Shown here: piece by piece, positions 25,785 through 34,147 of the stretch
Position numbering within the stretch: position 1 is the first letter of the stretch
Layout: each line of letters starts with the position of its first letter
From: Sutcliffiella horikoshii DSM 8719
GTDB taxonomy: Bacteria; Bacillota; Bacilli; Bacillales; Bacillaceae_I
NCBI GenBank assembly: GCA_001648575.1
Contig: LQXN01000066.1
Location: forward strand, 124,001 to 188,000
Length of the DNA stretch: 64,000 bases
Reading direction: 5' to 3'
Program-made: the position numbers and the translations under genes
The notes under the pieces: generated by a model
What the model was told of the DNA's origin: nothing
Database searches by the model: none
The model's input: only the letters and a program-made list of their open reading frames with translations

Positions 25785-26519
25785 ATGCTAAGTACCTATA
25801 CAGATCCCCAAGCTTATATGGAAGGTTCTCTTCTTTTCTCGGCTTCCCATATTGTAAGTTTGTGCGTAACTATTGCACTCCTCTTTTTCCTTTTTCTTTT
25901 CAGGAATGAATCTTGGATGAAGATGAACGGAAGATGGTTGATAGTCCTGGGACTTGCCGGTTCGGAGATATGGTTGAATTATTGGTATTTCACCACTGGC
26001 ATGTGGGATATCAGATATACCTTGCCTTTTCAGTTATGTTCCATCAGTTTATATTTATGTGTGTGGATGCTCCTGACCAGACAAAAGTTGGTTTTTGAAG
26101 TGGTATATTTCCTGGGGGTCGGCGGAGCGCTGCAGGCATTGCTTACTCCTGAGTTGTTCTATGATTTTCCGCATTTTCGATTTTTGCACTTTTTCATCGC
26201 ACATATATCTATTATAATGGCTGTATTTTATATGCTCTGGATTGAGAAATTCCAGGTGAAGTTCAAGTCTGTGTGGAAAGCGTTTGCTGCGTTGAATGTC
26301 ATTGCTTTCATAGTATATTTTGTGAATAAGCTGACGGGAGGGAATTATATGTTCCTCGCCGAGAAGCCGACCAATGCAAGTCTCATAGACTTTTTGGGTC
26401 CTTACCCTTGGTATATCCTAACACTTGAGTTTGTTGTACTGTTTATTTTTTTACTGCTATATGCTCCATTCTTTTTTCAGGAAAAAATGAAATCAAGGAA
26501 AAACAGACGATCAACCTAA
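25785..26519 (+). CDS. YwaF-like (TIGR02206) integral membrane protein
   Basis: The 244-residue protein has about seven hydrophobic helices with conserved W, H and P in loops, such as L-P-F-Q-L-C-S near 78 and G-G-N-Y-M-F-L near 184, ending in a basic tail. This fits the TIGR02206 family (Bacillus YwaF), whose function is unknown. The start at 25785 is nine bases after AAAGGAGGT; an upstream in-frame extension to 25713 would translate the short repeat and has no binding site. The gene is terminated by a strong hairpin. Confidence 0.75.
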   Translation: MLSTYTDPQAYMEGSLLFSASHIVSLCVTIALLFFLFLFRNESWMKMNGRWLIVLGLAGSEIWLNYWYFTTGMWDIRYTLPFQLCSISLYLCVWMLLTRQKLVFEVVYFLGVGGALQALLTPELFYDFPHFRFLHFFIAHISIIMAVFYMLWIEKFQVKFKSVWKAFAALNVIAFIVYFVNKLTGGNYMFLAEKPTNASLIDFLGPYPWYILTLEFVVLFIFLLLYAPFFFQEKMKSRKNRRST

Positions 26520-26542
26520 ATAACCGGCCATCGATTAAAAAA

Positions 26543-26576
26543 CAAGACCGCTCCTAATTTCGGAGCGGTTTTTTTA
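26543..26576. terminator. Bidirectional terminator
   Basis: ACCGCTCC (26547-26554) pairs with GGAGCGGT (26562-26569), with T7 on the right and A6 further left. It ends the YwaF-like gene and the tiny convergent gene. Confidence 0.85.
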
Positions 26577-26669
26577 ATATTTTCTTATTGTCTTCATTAC
26601 ATATTTATATACTCCAAAAAAGATCAAAGAAAAAACAACTACTATTAAAATATCAATTAGTAAACCCAT
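26574..26669 (-). CDS. 31-residue single-pass membrane peptide
   Basis: On the minus strand GGAGGG lies ten bases before an ATG at 26669. The frame of 31 codons encodes M-G-L-L-I-D then a 20-residue hydrophobic helix and a basic tail (K-T-I-R-K-Y), ending within the terminator. The binding site, the positive-inside tail and the terminator placement support a real gene. It is too short for standard gene callers. No family is recognised. Confidence 0.5.
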   Translation of the reverse strand: MGLLIDILIVVVFSLIFFGVYKYVMKTIRKY

Positions 26670-26826
26670 TTTAGCAATACCCTCCACCACAAATACTTTT
26701 ACATCAATTCTATCCACATTTTCACCAAGTTGCAAACCATTATGTCACAGAAGTGTTATTTTGTAATAGTCCTGTCACATTCCCGTATTTTCTCATACTA
26801 TGTAGAAAAAAGAAGGGAAGATACTG

Positions 26827-27105
26827 ATGGGAAGTGTTAAGAAATTCATACTGATGTATGCAGTGCTCTTGGGGACATTCTATGGATTGTTCTCATTATT
26901 GAGCTTTAACAGTATACAAATAAAAATAGAAAAGTTGGAAGTGTTAGAACAGGAACTTATCGAAAAAGAATCCAAGGGTGAGGTTCCATACACATTCAAG
27001 CAGCAATATACCAAAGAATATGTAGAGTATGACAGGCTGCAAAATAGACTTCAATCATTTTGGATGAAGTGGATATTTGATTTTCCGGAATTTAAAAAAC
27101 CTTAA
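26827..27105 (+). CDS. Small membrane-anchored protein, unknown
   Basis: This encodes 92 residues. One hydrophobic segment (about residues 7-28) is followed by a charged helical region of 50 residues and an aromatic tail (F-W-M-K-W-I-F-D-F). GGGAAG lies six bases before the ATG. The 150 bases upstream are AT-rich and could hold a promoter, but no hexamer pair stands out. Function unknown. Confidence 0.55.
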   Translation: MGSVKKFILMYAVLLGTFYGLFSLLSFNSIQIKIEKLEVLEQELIEKESKGEVPYTFKQQYTKEYVEYDRLQNRLQSFWMKWIFDFPEFKKP

Positions 27106-27146
27106 ACCCACAAGTGTAAGATCTTCTTCTGTAACATGAAAGCTTA

Positions 27147-27214
27147 CAGACTGATGACAATCCTTATTCATCTTTAGATTTGCATTTTCTTGTTGATCTT
27201 CGTTCCAGGAGTTT
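27147..27214 (-). repeat. Truncated copy of the terminator-flanked element
   Basis: CAGACTGATGACAA (27147) matches the element end CAGACTGTTGACAA at 13 of 14 positions, and GTTGATCTTCGTTCCAGG (27192-27209) matches the adjacent core exactly as in copy A. The rest of the core and the other end are gone. The gap 27106-27396 holds nothing else I can identify. Confidence 0.5.
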
Positions 27215-27396
27215 AGCTTATCCTCTATACAATTAGCATATTTTATTGTGAAATTAAAAATGGTACATTATCCCTATTATTATCCCCGAAAGCACTGCTG
27301 TGAAAGGGTTTAGGTATAAAACAACATTAAGCTAGGAAAAAATTAGTAATGCATGTGTGTTACACTATGGGTAAGTCGAAATTTGGAGGTGTCATC

Positions 27397-27723
27397 TTGA
27401 AAATCAATGTATTTCTTGATGATAGTCGCACATGTCCTGCAGGGTATATACTCGCAGAAGACATTGACGAATGCCTCACCTTGTTAGAGAGCCATGCAAT
27501 TGGTCATCTCTCTTTAGACCATGATTTGTTGAACAAACATAGAAATGGTCTTCTGCTCGTTCATAAAATGGTTGAGAACGAGCTGTATGCGGATAGGATC
27601 ACCATCCATTCTGCAAACTCGGTTGGCAGTAAAGCAATGTACCGTTATTTGAAGCAAGCACAAGAAGAAATGAAAATGCCACCTAGCATAAAAATACTAT
27701 TGAGACCACTTCCGCTTTTCTAA
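27397..27723 (+). CDS. Stand-alone cyclic-phosphate-type receiver domain (cREC-like)
   Basis: A TTG seven bases after GGAGGTG gives 108 residues. The N-terminal strand K-I-N-V-F-L-D-D-S-R-T, the L-S-L-D-H-D-L loop near residue 47 and I-T-I-H-S-A-N near 82 match the cyclic-phosphate processing receiver (cREC) fold, a relative of response-regulator receivers with two aspartates in the first strand. No output domain is present. Members are linked to RNA-end or nucleotide processing systems by context; no such partner is adjacent here. Confidence 0.6.
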   Translation: MKINVFLDDSRTCPAGYILAEDIDECLTLLESHAIGHLSLDHDLLNKHRNGLLLVHKMVENELYADRITIHSANSVGSKAMYRYLKQAQEEMKMPPSIKILLRPLPLF

Positions 27724-27876
27724 GCGTTCCCCCTTATCTTCTTTTTACCGCAAAAGGATTCGTACTTCTTTAACAAATCGAATCTTTCACCAAGAGAAAA
27801 GAATTCTTCCAAGTTTTAAATTCGTTATAATTCCAAGCACACGTAAATTATACCGTCTAAAATAGATAGTACTGGG

Positions 27877-27911
27877 AAAGACTGGACGGAACACTTCCGT
27901 TTGGTCTTTTT
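27877..27911 (+). terminator. Terminator-like hairpin 46 bases before mug
   Basis: AAAGAC/GTCTTT and ACGGAA (27886)/TTCCGT (27895) pair with a small internal loop, followed by TTTTT. A TATAAT at 27826-27831 lies upstream, so a short RNA or leader may end here. Confidence 0.55.
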
Positions 27912-27956
27912 GCATTGGTGTTGTTACAATGAGTTTGAAGGTGAGGTGCGCAACAA

Positions 27957-28484
27957 ATGGAAGCAATAGATGACCATATCAGTGATGATTTAGATATTTT
28001 ATTTGTTGGTTTCAATCCAAGTATCCGTTCTGGTCAAACGGGTCATCATTACGCTAATCCTAATAATAGGTTTTGGAAGATTCTTTATGAAGCAGGGATT
28101 ACTCCTAGGAAGTATGCACCTACAGAAGATTTTAAGTTAGTGGAGTTGAATTATGGATTGACCAATATCGTTTCAAGGCCAACAATTGGAGCTGCTGATA
28201 TTACTAGAGAGGAATATGAAAAAGGTAGAGTGGAGCTGAGAGAGAAAATTCAATCCCTACAACCTAAAATAGTTTGTTTTGTCGGAAAAGGCGTGTATCA
28301 AGAGTACAGCGGGATCAGGAAGACAGGCTGGGGGAAACAGGAAAAGTCGATGGTGGAGGGCACGATCGACTTTGTAGCCCCATCATCAAGCGGATTGGTC
28401 AGAATGAAAAAAGAAGAAATTCTAGAGATTTACCGGGGATTAAATGCTTTGAAAAATAGTATAGCCAGACAAAAGGTAAATTAG
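27957..28484 (+). CDS. mug: Mismatch-specific DNA glycosylase (Mug family)
   Basis: The 175-residue protein belongs to uracil-DNA glycosylase family 2. It has G-F-N-P-S (residues 19-23, the catalytic asparagine motif), N-R-F-W-K at about 39, L-T-N-I-V-S-R-P-T at about 70 and P-S-S-S-G near 143, the minor-groove/intercalation loop. It removes uracil or thymine from G:U and G:T mispairs. GGTGAGGTG lies about nine bases before the ATG. Length is close to the E. coli protein (168). A terminator-like hairpin precedes the gene. Confidence 0.88.
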   Translation: MEAIDDHISDDLDILFVGFNPSIRSGQTGHHYANPNNRFWKILYEAGITPRKYAPTEDFKLVELNYGLTNIVSRPTIGAADITREEYEKGRVELREKIQSLQPKIVCFVGKGVYQEYSGIRKTGWGKQEKSMVEGTIDFVAPSSSGLVRMKKEEILEIYRGLNALKNSIARQKVN

Positions 28485-28525
28485 CAAAACACTTCTCCCG
28501 GAATGGGGTGAAGTGTTTTGCCTTT
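28484..28525. terminator. Shared terminator between mug and the coiled-coil gene
   Basis: GCAAAACACTTC (28484-28495) and GAAGTGTTTTGC (28510-28521) form a perfect 12-bp stem between convergent genes. Confidence 0.8.
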
Positions 28526-28531
28526 GCCATG

Positions 28532-28798
28532 CTATCTCTTGTTGGGTACACCTGATTGATCTGGCAAACTTTCAATGGACCTTAGCGAGTTCCTTATTTC
28601 TAACATGTTTTCGATTTGCAGTGTAAGCGTATGTTTAATTAATGTGTTTTTCTCCTGTTGACCATCCTTTAAATGGGTTACATCCATTTTAAGTGAATCA
28701 CAATCATTCTTCAGCATTTCTTGTTGTTTTTGAAATGCCAACTGAGCTTCTTTAATCTCATTCAGTTCAGAAAGTATTTGATCCAGTATCTTCTCCAT
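28532..28798 (-). CDS. Small coiled-coil protein
   Basis: The ATG at 28798 is eight bases after AAAGGAG and gives 88 residues. Nearly the whole chain has heptad spacing of L, I and M (M-E-K-I-L-D-Q-I-L-S-E-L onward) with many E, K and Q, so it should form a long coiled coil and act in the cytoplasm. The style resembles short phage or plasmid-associated coiled-coil proteins but no family can be named. Confidence 0.6.
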   Translation of the reverse strand: MEKILDQILSELNEIKEAQLAFQKQQEMLKNDCDSLKMDVTHLKDGQQEKNTLIKHTLTLQIENMLEIRNSLRSIESLPDQSGVPNKR

Positions 28799-28944
28799 GT
28801 CTATCACTCCTTTATTAAGAAGGAATCTCCTCTTATTTTTTCATTCATAGTTCCATAAAATTTATATATATTGTTTAAATTCTCTTTCTTGTCAGACTTT
28901 AAACACAATTTTTATAACATAGGGAAATAAAGGGAGGAAGCACA

Positions 28945-28977
28945 ATGAAAAAACCCGCCTTATATTAAGGACGGGTT
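28945..28977 (-). terminator. Terminator overlapping the stop of the RsbR-like gene
   Basis: AACCCG (28952-28957) with CTTA pairs with TAAG and CGGGTT (28972-28977). The A6 on the left gives a U-run on the minus strand, and the stop codon lies inside the stem. Confidence 0.8.
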
Positions 28978-29810
28978 ACTTTAGGTGGCGGTAGTGTCAA
29001 TGCTCCTGCCAATGTAGGTTTAATGGATACATTATCAAAGGATATGCCTAATTGTACAGTGGTCTGGGCAATTTCCGGTCTGATTCCGGAAAGGGTGGTT
29101 TTCACACCTATCAAATTCAATGCCTTGATCAGATTAAATATTTGGTCTGCTACCAACGTGTCTATGATAACAACACCAGATAGGTCGATGTATAAATGAT
29201 TGATTCCTTTCTTTCCGCATTGTTCTAATGTATTTTCAAGAATGAAGCTGGCTCTGCTAGTATCGATCTCCCCCACCAATGGCAAGAGTGCACGGTTATT
29301 ATCCAGTGCAATCACTGGAGAACTTAACTCTTTGATCATTTCTTGTTGTGCTTGCAATCGTTCTTCTGAATACTTTTGATTTTCCTCGACGAACTCCAGT
29401 ACAACATTATCAAATACCTTAGTGAGTAAATGGGTCCATTTTAATTCATTTTCTTTTTCATCAGGATTCATTTCTAAAAATTCGGAAATGAATTTAAGAT
29501 ATTGCCCACGTACTCGGAAGAACTCACGTAGAGTATGGTGGATGGGTGTATTTTGATGTTGTTCGTCTTGAGCGATGGAGAGAATCCATTTTTTGAAATC
29601 CTTGAAGAATGGTTCTTCCTCTTCAATGAAAACTTTACAAAGTTGAAGGTGAAATTCGTAATTTTGCTTTTTTAATGTGTTAATTACTGTAGGGTCCGAA
29701 GAAGCGTAAACTCCTTTGGAATTTACTTTATCAAGTGATTGATACCATTCCTCTGTAAGGATCTTTGCTTTATCCAATAAAAAGCTGTGTAAATTGCTAT
29801 TTCGATGCAT
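28965..29810 (-). CDS. RsbR-type stressosome protein (STAS domain)
   Basis: The 281-residue protein has an N-terminal helical sensor region (about 1-150) and a C-terminal STAS domain (about 160-275) starting S-S-P-V-I-A-L. Within it, D-L-S-G-V-V-I-I-D-T carries the threonine that RsbT phosphorylates, and L-S-G-I-R-P-E-I-A carries the second switch helix, here with I for the usual T at the neighbouring site. This matches the RsbR paralogues (RsbRA-D, YtvA) that form the stressosome and control SigB. RBS GGGGGAA lies before the ATG at 29810; an in-frame TTG further up overlaps it. No rsbS or rsbT is nearby. Confidence 0.82.
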   Translation of the reverse strand: MHRNSNLHSFLLDKAKILTEEWYQSLDKVNSKGVYASSDPTVINTLKKQNYEFHLQLCKVFIEEEEPFFKDFKKWILSIAQDEQHQNTPIHHTLREFFRVRGQYLKFISEFLEMNPDEKENELKWTHLLTKVFDNVVLEFVEENQKYSEERLQAQQEMIKELSSPVIALDNNRALLPLVGEIDTSRASFILENTLEQCGKKGINHLYIDLSGVVIIDTLVADQIFNLIKALNLIGVKTTLSGIRPEIAQTTVQLGISFDNVSIKPTLAGALTLPPPKVTRP

Positions 29811-29866
29811 ATCATTTCCCCCCAATTCAATCCCTATATACCCTAAGGACTATGATGTTAAACTTT

Positions 29867-30829
29867 TTAGTATCCTTTTTTGTAATCCACCATATTTTTC
29901 ATATGGTAGTCTTCATTTATGTATTGTTTAAGGTTTGGAATGAAAATATTCTCTATCACTCGTTTGGTATAGTGTTCAGTTGATCCTGAAGTATGAGGTG
30001 TTACGATGATATTTTCCATCTCCCAAAGCGGGTTAGTCTCATCTAAAGGCTCTTGGATAAATACATCAAGTCCGGCACCGGCAATTTCTTGCTCCTGTAG
30101 AGCGGTGATAAGTTCTTCTTCCTTTATCACTTCTCCTCGACCAATATTAATAAGGAAAGCGGACTTCTTCATTAGGCTAAATTCCTTTGATCCAAACATA
30201 CCTTGAGTATCATCCGTTAAAGGAAGCGTTATGACTACATAATCGCATGTTGGCAAAATATCATGAAGTTTATCGGGAGTGTACATTTCATCGACGTTCT
30301 CAGCAGGCATACCCGAGTGCCGTACACCAATGACGTTCATACGAAAAGCTTTGGCGATCCTTGCTGTTTCTTTTCCGATTTCTCCCACGCCAATTATGCC
30401 AATCGTCTTTTCATGTAATTCAAGGTTCATATTTGCGTGATGCCAGTGTTTATTTTGTTGTTGTTGGACATATGTATGGATTTTTCTTGTCAATCCAAGC
30501 ATTAGTGCGAAGATCGTTTCAGATATAGGATAAGCTTGAACGCCGTTAGCACTCGTTAAAATGATGTCCTTCTCAGAAAATTTGTTCAGCGGCATACTGT
30601 TTACACCAGCACTCCAAGATTGCAGCCATCGAAGTTTAGATTCACCTATTATGGAAAGATCCTCCAACTCCTTTTTCCATCCTACAATCACTTCAGCTTC
30701 CTTTGCATAAGGTTCCCAAGTATCTTTATCTTTTCCAGCGATAACTTGAAAGTCCGGGGCAAGCTCATTAATTTGTTGAATGTATGAATCGTCTATATTT
30801 TGGGTGATAAGTATTATTCGTTCGGCCAT
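29867..30829 (-). CDS. D-isomer-specific 2-hydroxyacid dehydrogenase
   Basis: The 320-residue protein has a Rossmann dinucleotide site G-V-G-E-I-G (about 147-152) and the catalytic trio Arg (N-I-G-R-G-E, about 230), Glu (I-Q-E-P, about 259) and His (T-P-H-T-S-G, about 278). The family reduces 2-oxo acids such as hydroxypyruvate, glyoxylate or phosphoglycerate using NAD(P)H. AAGGAG lies nine bases before the ATG. It is 56 bases upstream of the RsbR-like gene with no strong terminator between, so co-transcription is possible. Lack of an ACT domain excludes a long-form SerA. Confidence 0.85.
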   Translation of the reverse strand: MAERIILITQNIDDSYIQQINELAPDFQVIAGKDKDTWEPYAKEAEVIVGWKKELEDLSIIGESKLRWLQSWSAGVNSMPLNKFSEKDIILTSANGVQAYPISETIFALMLGLTRKIHTYVQQQQNKHWHHANMNLELHEKTIGIIGVGEIGKETARIAKAFRMNVIGVRHSGMPAENVDEMYTPDKLHDILPTCDYVVITLPLTDDTQGMFGSKEFSLMKKSAFLINIGRGEVIKEEELITALQEQEIAGAGLDVFIQEPLDETNPLWEMENIIVTPHTSGSTEHYTKRVIENIFIPNLKQYINEDYHMKNMVDYKKGY

Positions 30830-30997
30830 TAGTAAAAACTCCTTCTATTCTTATCTTGAATTTATTTTAACAGATAATAGATAATTATTAGAAATATAAA
30901 GTGTCAATTCAAGGATTTATGGTTAAAAAGTCGAATACTAGAGAATTAGATGGAATTCAAATTAGGTATCTCGGATGAGAAGAAATGGAGAATAACA

Positions 30998-31732
30998 ATG
31001 AATACTATTGGACTTGTCACAATAACCCATGACCCAAATGGGAGATATATTGATTTATTTATAAAGCACATAGATTTGCTTACGGCTTTATATGATGAAA
31101 TCTATTTAGCAATCAGCAATCAATCTAGCATAGAATGGGATGGCCTAATGAAAAGAGAAACCTCTCTGAACTACAAGAAAATCTCTAAGAAAGGTGTGGC
31201 ACATGCAAGACGGGAGGCGGTTAAATTTGGACTGTCCGGAAATTGTGATTACTTTCACTATATTGATCTGGACCGCCTGTTTACTTGGTGTGACAGGTAT
31301 CCGGATGAGTTAAAAGAAATCAAAAATATGATCCCTGCTCATCCTTATATCATAATGGGCAGAACAGAAAGAGCATTTCTTACCCATCCGGTAGAATGGG
31401 TGGAGACAGAGAGGATCACAAACAAGATATGTTCTATCGAGCTCAATCAAGAAGTAGATATAACAGCAGGCTCCTGCTCCTTTTCAAAAGAATGTGCCAA
31501 AGGGATAACGAGCAATTCTAAAAGTGATATGACGGATGCGGAATGGCCGATGATTGTTTCCAGAATAATGAAGCAGCCTATTCACTACAAAGAAACGGAA
31601 GGATTGGAATATCAGGAAGCAACCAATAGCATAACAAGGGAAATATCAGAAGGGGATAAATGGCTGGGACGGCTGAAGCTTGCAGTAATAATCAGTGAGT
31701 CAGCAGTCACTACCGGAAGAGGTGTACTTTGA
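30998..31732 (+). CDS. GT-A-like glycosyltransferase-fold protein
   Basis: The 244 residues start M-N-T-I-G-L-V-T-I-T-H-D; the ATG at 30998 is six bases after AATGGAGA. A sugar-nucleotide DxD-like motif appears in H-Y-I-D-L-D-R near residue 88, preceded by G-V-A-H-A-R-R-E-A, both typical of GT-A folds. A later E-W-P-M region fits the acceptor side. No membrane segment is present. The domain call rests on motif pattern only; donor and acceptor are unknown. A small membrane-protein gene starts one base after its stop. Confidence 0.55.
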   Translation: MNTIGLVTITHDPNGRYIDLFIKHIDLLTALYDEIYLAISNQSSIEWDGLMKRETSLNYKKISKKGVAHARREAVKFGLSGNCDYFHYIDLDRLFTWCDRYPDELKEIKNMIPAHPYIIMGRTERAFLTHPVEWVETERITNKICSIELNQEVDITAGSCSFSKECAKGITSNSKSDMTDAEWPMIVSRIMKQPIHYKETEGLEYQEATNSITREISEGDKWLGRLKLAVIISESAVTTGRGVL

Positions 31733-31733
31733 C

Positions 31734-31880
31734 ATGAAGGGGCCCCTGATGGATTTATTAAGTAATCATAAGTTTTTTGCTCGAAAGAGAAAGCTGTTGG
31801 ATTCTATTAAATTAGTATTCTTCTTTTTAATAATGTTCATCGGTTATTTAATTGCCTGGTTATCGGAAGGAAGACCTTAA
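31734..31880 (+). CDS. 48-residue membrane protein coupled to the GT-like gene
   Basis: The ATG at 31734 is nine bases after AAGAGGTG, which lies inside the end of the upstream gene, and the start is one base beyond that gene's stop, so the two are translationally coupled. One hydrophobic helix (about residues 25-42) sits behind a basic stretch (F-A-R-K-R-K), so the N-terminus is inside. Function unknown; it may anchor or assist the glycosyltransferase-like protein. Confidence 0.6.
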   Translation: MKGPLMDLLSNHKFFARKRKLLDSIKLVFFFLIMFIGYLIAWLSEGRP

Positions 31881-31939
31881 GAAATGAAACCGATAATTGT
31901 CCCATTACGTCTAATGCAAAAAAGGTTAAGGAGAAGGAT

Positions 31940-32251
31940 TTGAAAAAATTACTTTTTGTGCTAGGGATACTTGCATCGGGCTTACTTTTATCACATTCTT
32001 ACAATATATATCAAGAAAAAAAGAATTTGGGGAATTTGACTCAGTGGCTCGAAAACCATGGTAACAAAAAATTTTTATTCGAGGAAAATATCGATATCAT
32101 GGAGGTAATACATCTTGGAAATGATATTTACAAGGTGGAAGCTGAAGGAGATAAGTGGTTCTTCATTGAATACAAGAAAAATAGTCGTGGGTTTCAAATT
32201 CAATTGTATCTGGAAGGCAATGGGATGGAGATGTTTCTTGAGTATAAATAA
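31940..32251 (+). CDS. Small exported or membrane-tethered protein
   Basis: A TTG start nine bases after AAGGAG gives 103 residues. The first 20 form a signal-type segment (K-K-L-L-F-V-L-G-I-L-A-S-G-L-L-L-S), with no clear cleavage or lipobox, and the remainder is polar with Y-K-V-E-A and F-F-I-E-Y strands. It follows the 48-residue gene by 59 bases and ends at a terminator that abuts repeat copy C. Unrecognised. Confidence 0.6.
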   Translation: MKKLLFVLGILASGLLLSHSYNIYQEKKNLGNLTQWLENHGNKKFLFEENIDIMEVIHLGNDIYKVEAEGDKWFFIEYKKNSRGFQIQLYLEGNGMEMFLEYK

Positions 32252-32255
32252 ATAC

Positions 32256-32288
32256 AAATCACCAGTAACTCAAATGAACAAGTGATTT
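32256..32288 (+). terminator. Terminator directly left of repeat copy C
   Basis: AAATCAC (32256-32262) pairs with GTGATTT (32282-32288). Its loop CAGTAACTCAAATGAACA is echoed as CTGTTACTCAAATAAACA right of the element at 32497-32514, the trace of a duplicated terminator. Confidence 0.6.
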
Positions 32289-32488
32289 CAGACTGTTGAC
32301 AAACTAAAAATTAGTTAAGTTATCTGTTGGAACGGTTGATCTTCGTGGCAGGCGCTTCGCTTTCCTGCGGGCGGTCCGTAAGCCGCCTGCGGGGTCTTAC
32401 ATGTCCCTTTCTCCTGGAGGATTCTACGCTCCTTCCACTACGATCAACAGGGAATTTATAACTCAAAAAATACTTTTTCTAAACACTT
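32289..32488 (-). repeat. Terminator-flanked interspersed element, copy C (reversed)
   Basis: The left end CAGACTGTTGACAAA (32289-32303) is exact. The right end, TTTTTCTAAACACTT (32474-32488), matches the expected TTTGTCTACACACTG at 11 to 12 of 15 positions. The core between GTTGATC and GATCAAC aligns with copies A and B. A 12-base segment of the core (GTAGCCGAGGAG in copy A) is missing here. Confidence 0.75.
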
Positions 32489-32519
32489 AAAAACACCTGT
32501 TACTCAAATAAACAGTCTA

Positions 32520-32547
32520 GGGGACACAGAAAATGTGTCCCCTTTTT
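32520..32547 (+). terminator. Perfect intrinsic terminator
   Basis: GGGGACACA (32520-32528) pairs with TGTGTCCCC (32534-32542) and runs into T5. It lies beyond the echoed flank of repeat copy C. Confidence 0.85.
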
Positions 32548-32676
32548 ATTGCTGGTCTTCCGAAATTCAGACAGGTGTCCGAATCCTGTACATAATTTAA
32601 GTGTAGCACCTAAGAAATCAATGGCACACTTATTGCATTAGTACAAAGTAATACATAGATTGGGAGGTAATGAACA

Positions 32677-33444
32677 ATGAAAATGGAGCATACCGTAGCA
32701 TTTGTAACAGGGGGAGCATCAGGTTTAGGGGAGGCAACGGTCAGAAATATTGTTGCCAAAGGCGGAAAAGCCGTCATTGCAGATTTGTCTGATGAAAGAG
32801 GGGCCATACTCAAGGAAGAACTGGGGGAGGCAGTTCTTTTTGCGAGAACGGATGTGACGAATGAAGAAGATGTTCTTCAGGCGTTGGAAGTGGGTGTTAA
32901 GACTTATGGCGTAATAAATACGGTGGTGAATTGTGCAGGGATCGGTGTTGCGCAAAAGGTGCTTAACCGCAAAGGGCCACACTCGCTTGATGATTTTTCC
33001 AAAGTCATTTCTATCAATCTTATAGGTTCCTTCAATGTGATTCGTTTAGCTGCAGAGCAAATGAAGGAAAATGAACCAAACGAAGAAGGGGAACGTGGAG
33101 TCATAGTGAATACAGCATCTGTTGCAGCCTTTGATGGTCAGATCGGTCAAGCCGCATACTCCGCGTCCAAGGGAGGGATTGTCGGCATGACCTTGCCGAT
33201 AGCAAGAGAGTTCGCTGCATTCGGTGTCCGGGTGATGACCATAGCACCTGGACTCTTTCATACCCCCATGTTTGATTCCTTACCAACTGAAGCCAGAGAT
33301 TCACTCGGCAAAATGGTTCCCTTCCCATCCCGCCTTGGCTATCCCGACGAGTATGCGCAACTCGTGCAAAGCATCATTGAGAATCCGATGCTTAATGGCG
33401 ATACGATCAGGCTAGATGGTGCGATAAGGATGCAACCAAAATAA
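32677..33444 (+). CDS. Type II 3-hydroxyacyl-CoA dehydrogenase (SDR)
   Basis: The 255-residue classical SDR has [10 protein letters not shown] (about 11-20), N-C-A-G (about 86), the catalytic serine in N-T-A-S-V and Y-x-x-S-K (A-A-Y-S-A-S-K, about 165), and the L-F-x-T-P loop after I-A-P-G. The pattern matches human HSD17B10/type 2 HADH, which oxidises 3-hydroxyacyl-CoA. GGGAGGT lies eight bases before the ATG. It could supply the dehydrogenase step missing from the acyl-CoA operon at 50.5-58.7 kb, though it is 17 kb away. Confidence 0.82.
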   Translation: MKMEHTVAFVTGGASGLGEATVRNIVAKGGKAVIADLSDERGAILKEELGEAVLFARTDVTNEEDVLQALEVGVKTYGVINTVVNCAGIGVAQKVLNRKGPHSLDDFSKVISINLIGSFNVIRLAAEQMKENEPNEEGERGVIVNTASVAAFDGQIGQAAYSASKGGIVGMTLPIAREFAAFGVRVMTIAPGLFHTPMFDSLPTEARDSLGKMVPFPSRLGYPDEYAQLVQSIIENPMLNGDTIRLDGAIRMQPK

Positions 33445-33458
33445 TAGAAGGAATATAA

Positions 33459-33494
33459 GGACCTCCAACCATCAAATTTGGAGGTCTCTTTTTA
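33459..33494 (+). terminator. Terminator of the SDR gene
   Basis: GACCTCCAA (33460-33468) pairs with TTGGAGGTC (33478-33486), followed by TCTTTTT. Confidence 0.85.
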
Positions 33495-33619
33495 AGGCAA
33501 CTTTCGTACTCTTTGTTGCTTCTTCGTATAAACCAACTAACCGTTATATTTAATACTGTCGTGTTCTTTTCTCTGCTTTACTTTATTGTTTATTTTAGTG
33601 GGTAAGAGGACAAAAAATC

Positions 33620-33672
33620 CAAGTACCGACTTTTTGCTAGTGGTTAGCAACAATCTTTTAGTAAAGAGTCTT
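33620..33672 (+). repeat. AGCAACAA/GACTTTTTGC short repeat, copy 2
   Basis: CCGACTTTTTGCTAGTGG then TTAGCAACAATC and TAAAGAGTC form the best-preserved copy of this short family. It lies in the 700-base AT-rich gap 33445-34147, which otherwise shows only a possible promoter (TTGACT near 33981, 17 bases, TAATTA) and no gene. Confidence 0.4.
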
Positions 33673-34147
33673 TTTTAATGAAGACTTCTTATGCAGGCGT
33701 CAAAAGCTTAAAGCGAGATTATATATTGAAATCGACAAGTTTCTAATTTATCTTATTAGCTCAAGGTACAAAATTCCGTCTTTATATCAATTATTAAAAA
33801 AACAGAAAAATGATTCATAAGACCTGGTAATTTGTTCTTGGAAGTAAAACAAATGAATTTCCATAAAGAAAAGAATAGTAACAACCTAAAAATCCTTCTA
33901 ATGAACTATAAAAATCTTACATTATTTTTTCTTGGTTAGGGCATAACTAACAGACAAAATTCGACATTCATTTCCGTCAAATTGACTAGTTTTTCATCAC
34001 GTGGTAATTATTATATAGCAATAAAAATGTTAGGTATTTTTAGGTTTTTTTTATAGAATAGGGATTATTTGTATGGTTTATAGGGAATAGGTCTTTTAGA
34101 AAATACATATTATACCACGATGATGGCTTAGCCTAGGGGGAAGGGCT

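Noticed and set aside
33981-34010. TTGACT-17-TAATTA as promoter of the lipoprotein genes
   Set aside because: The -10 is poor and lies 130 bases from the first gene; kept only as a remark, not as a feature.
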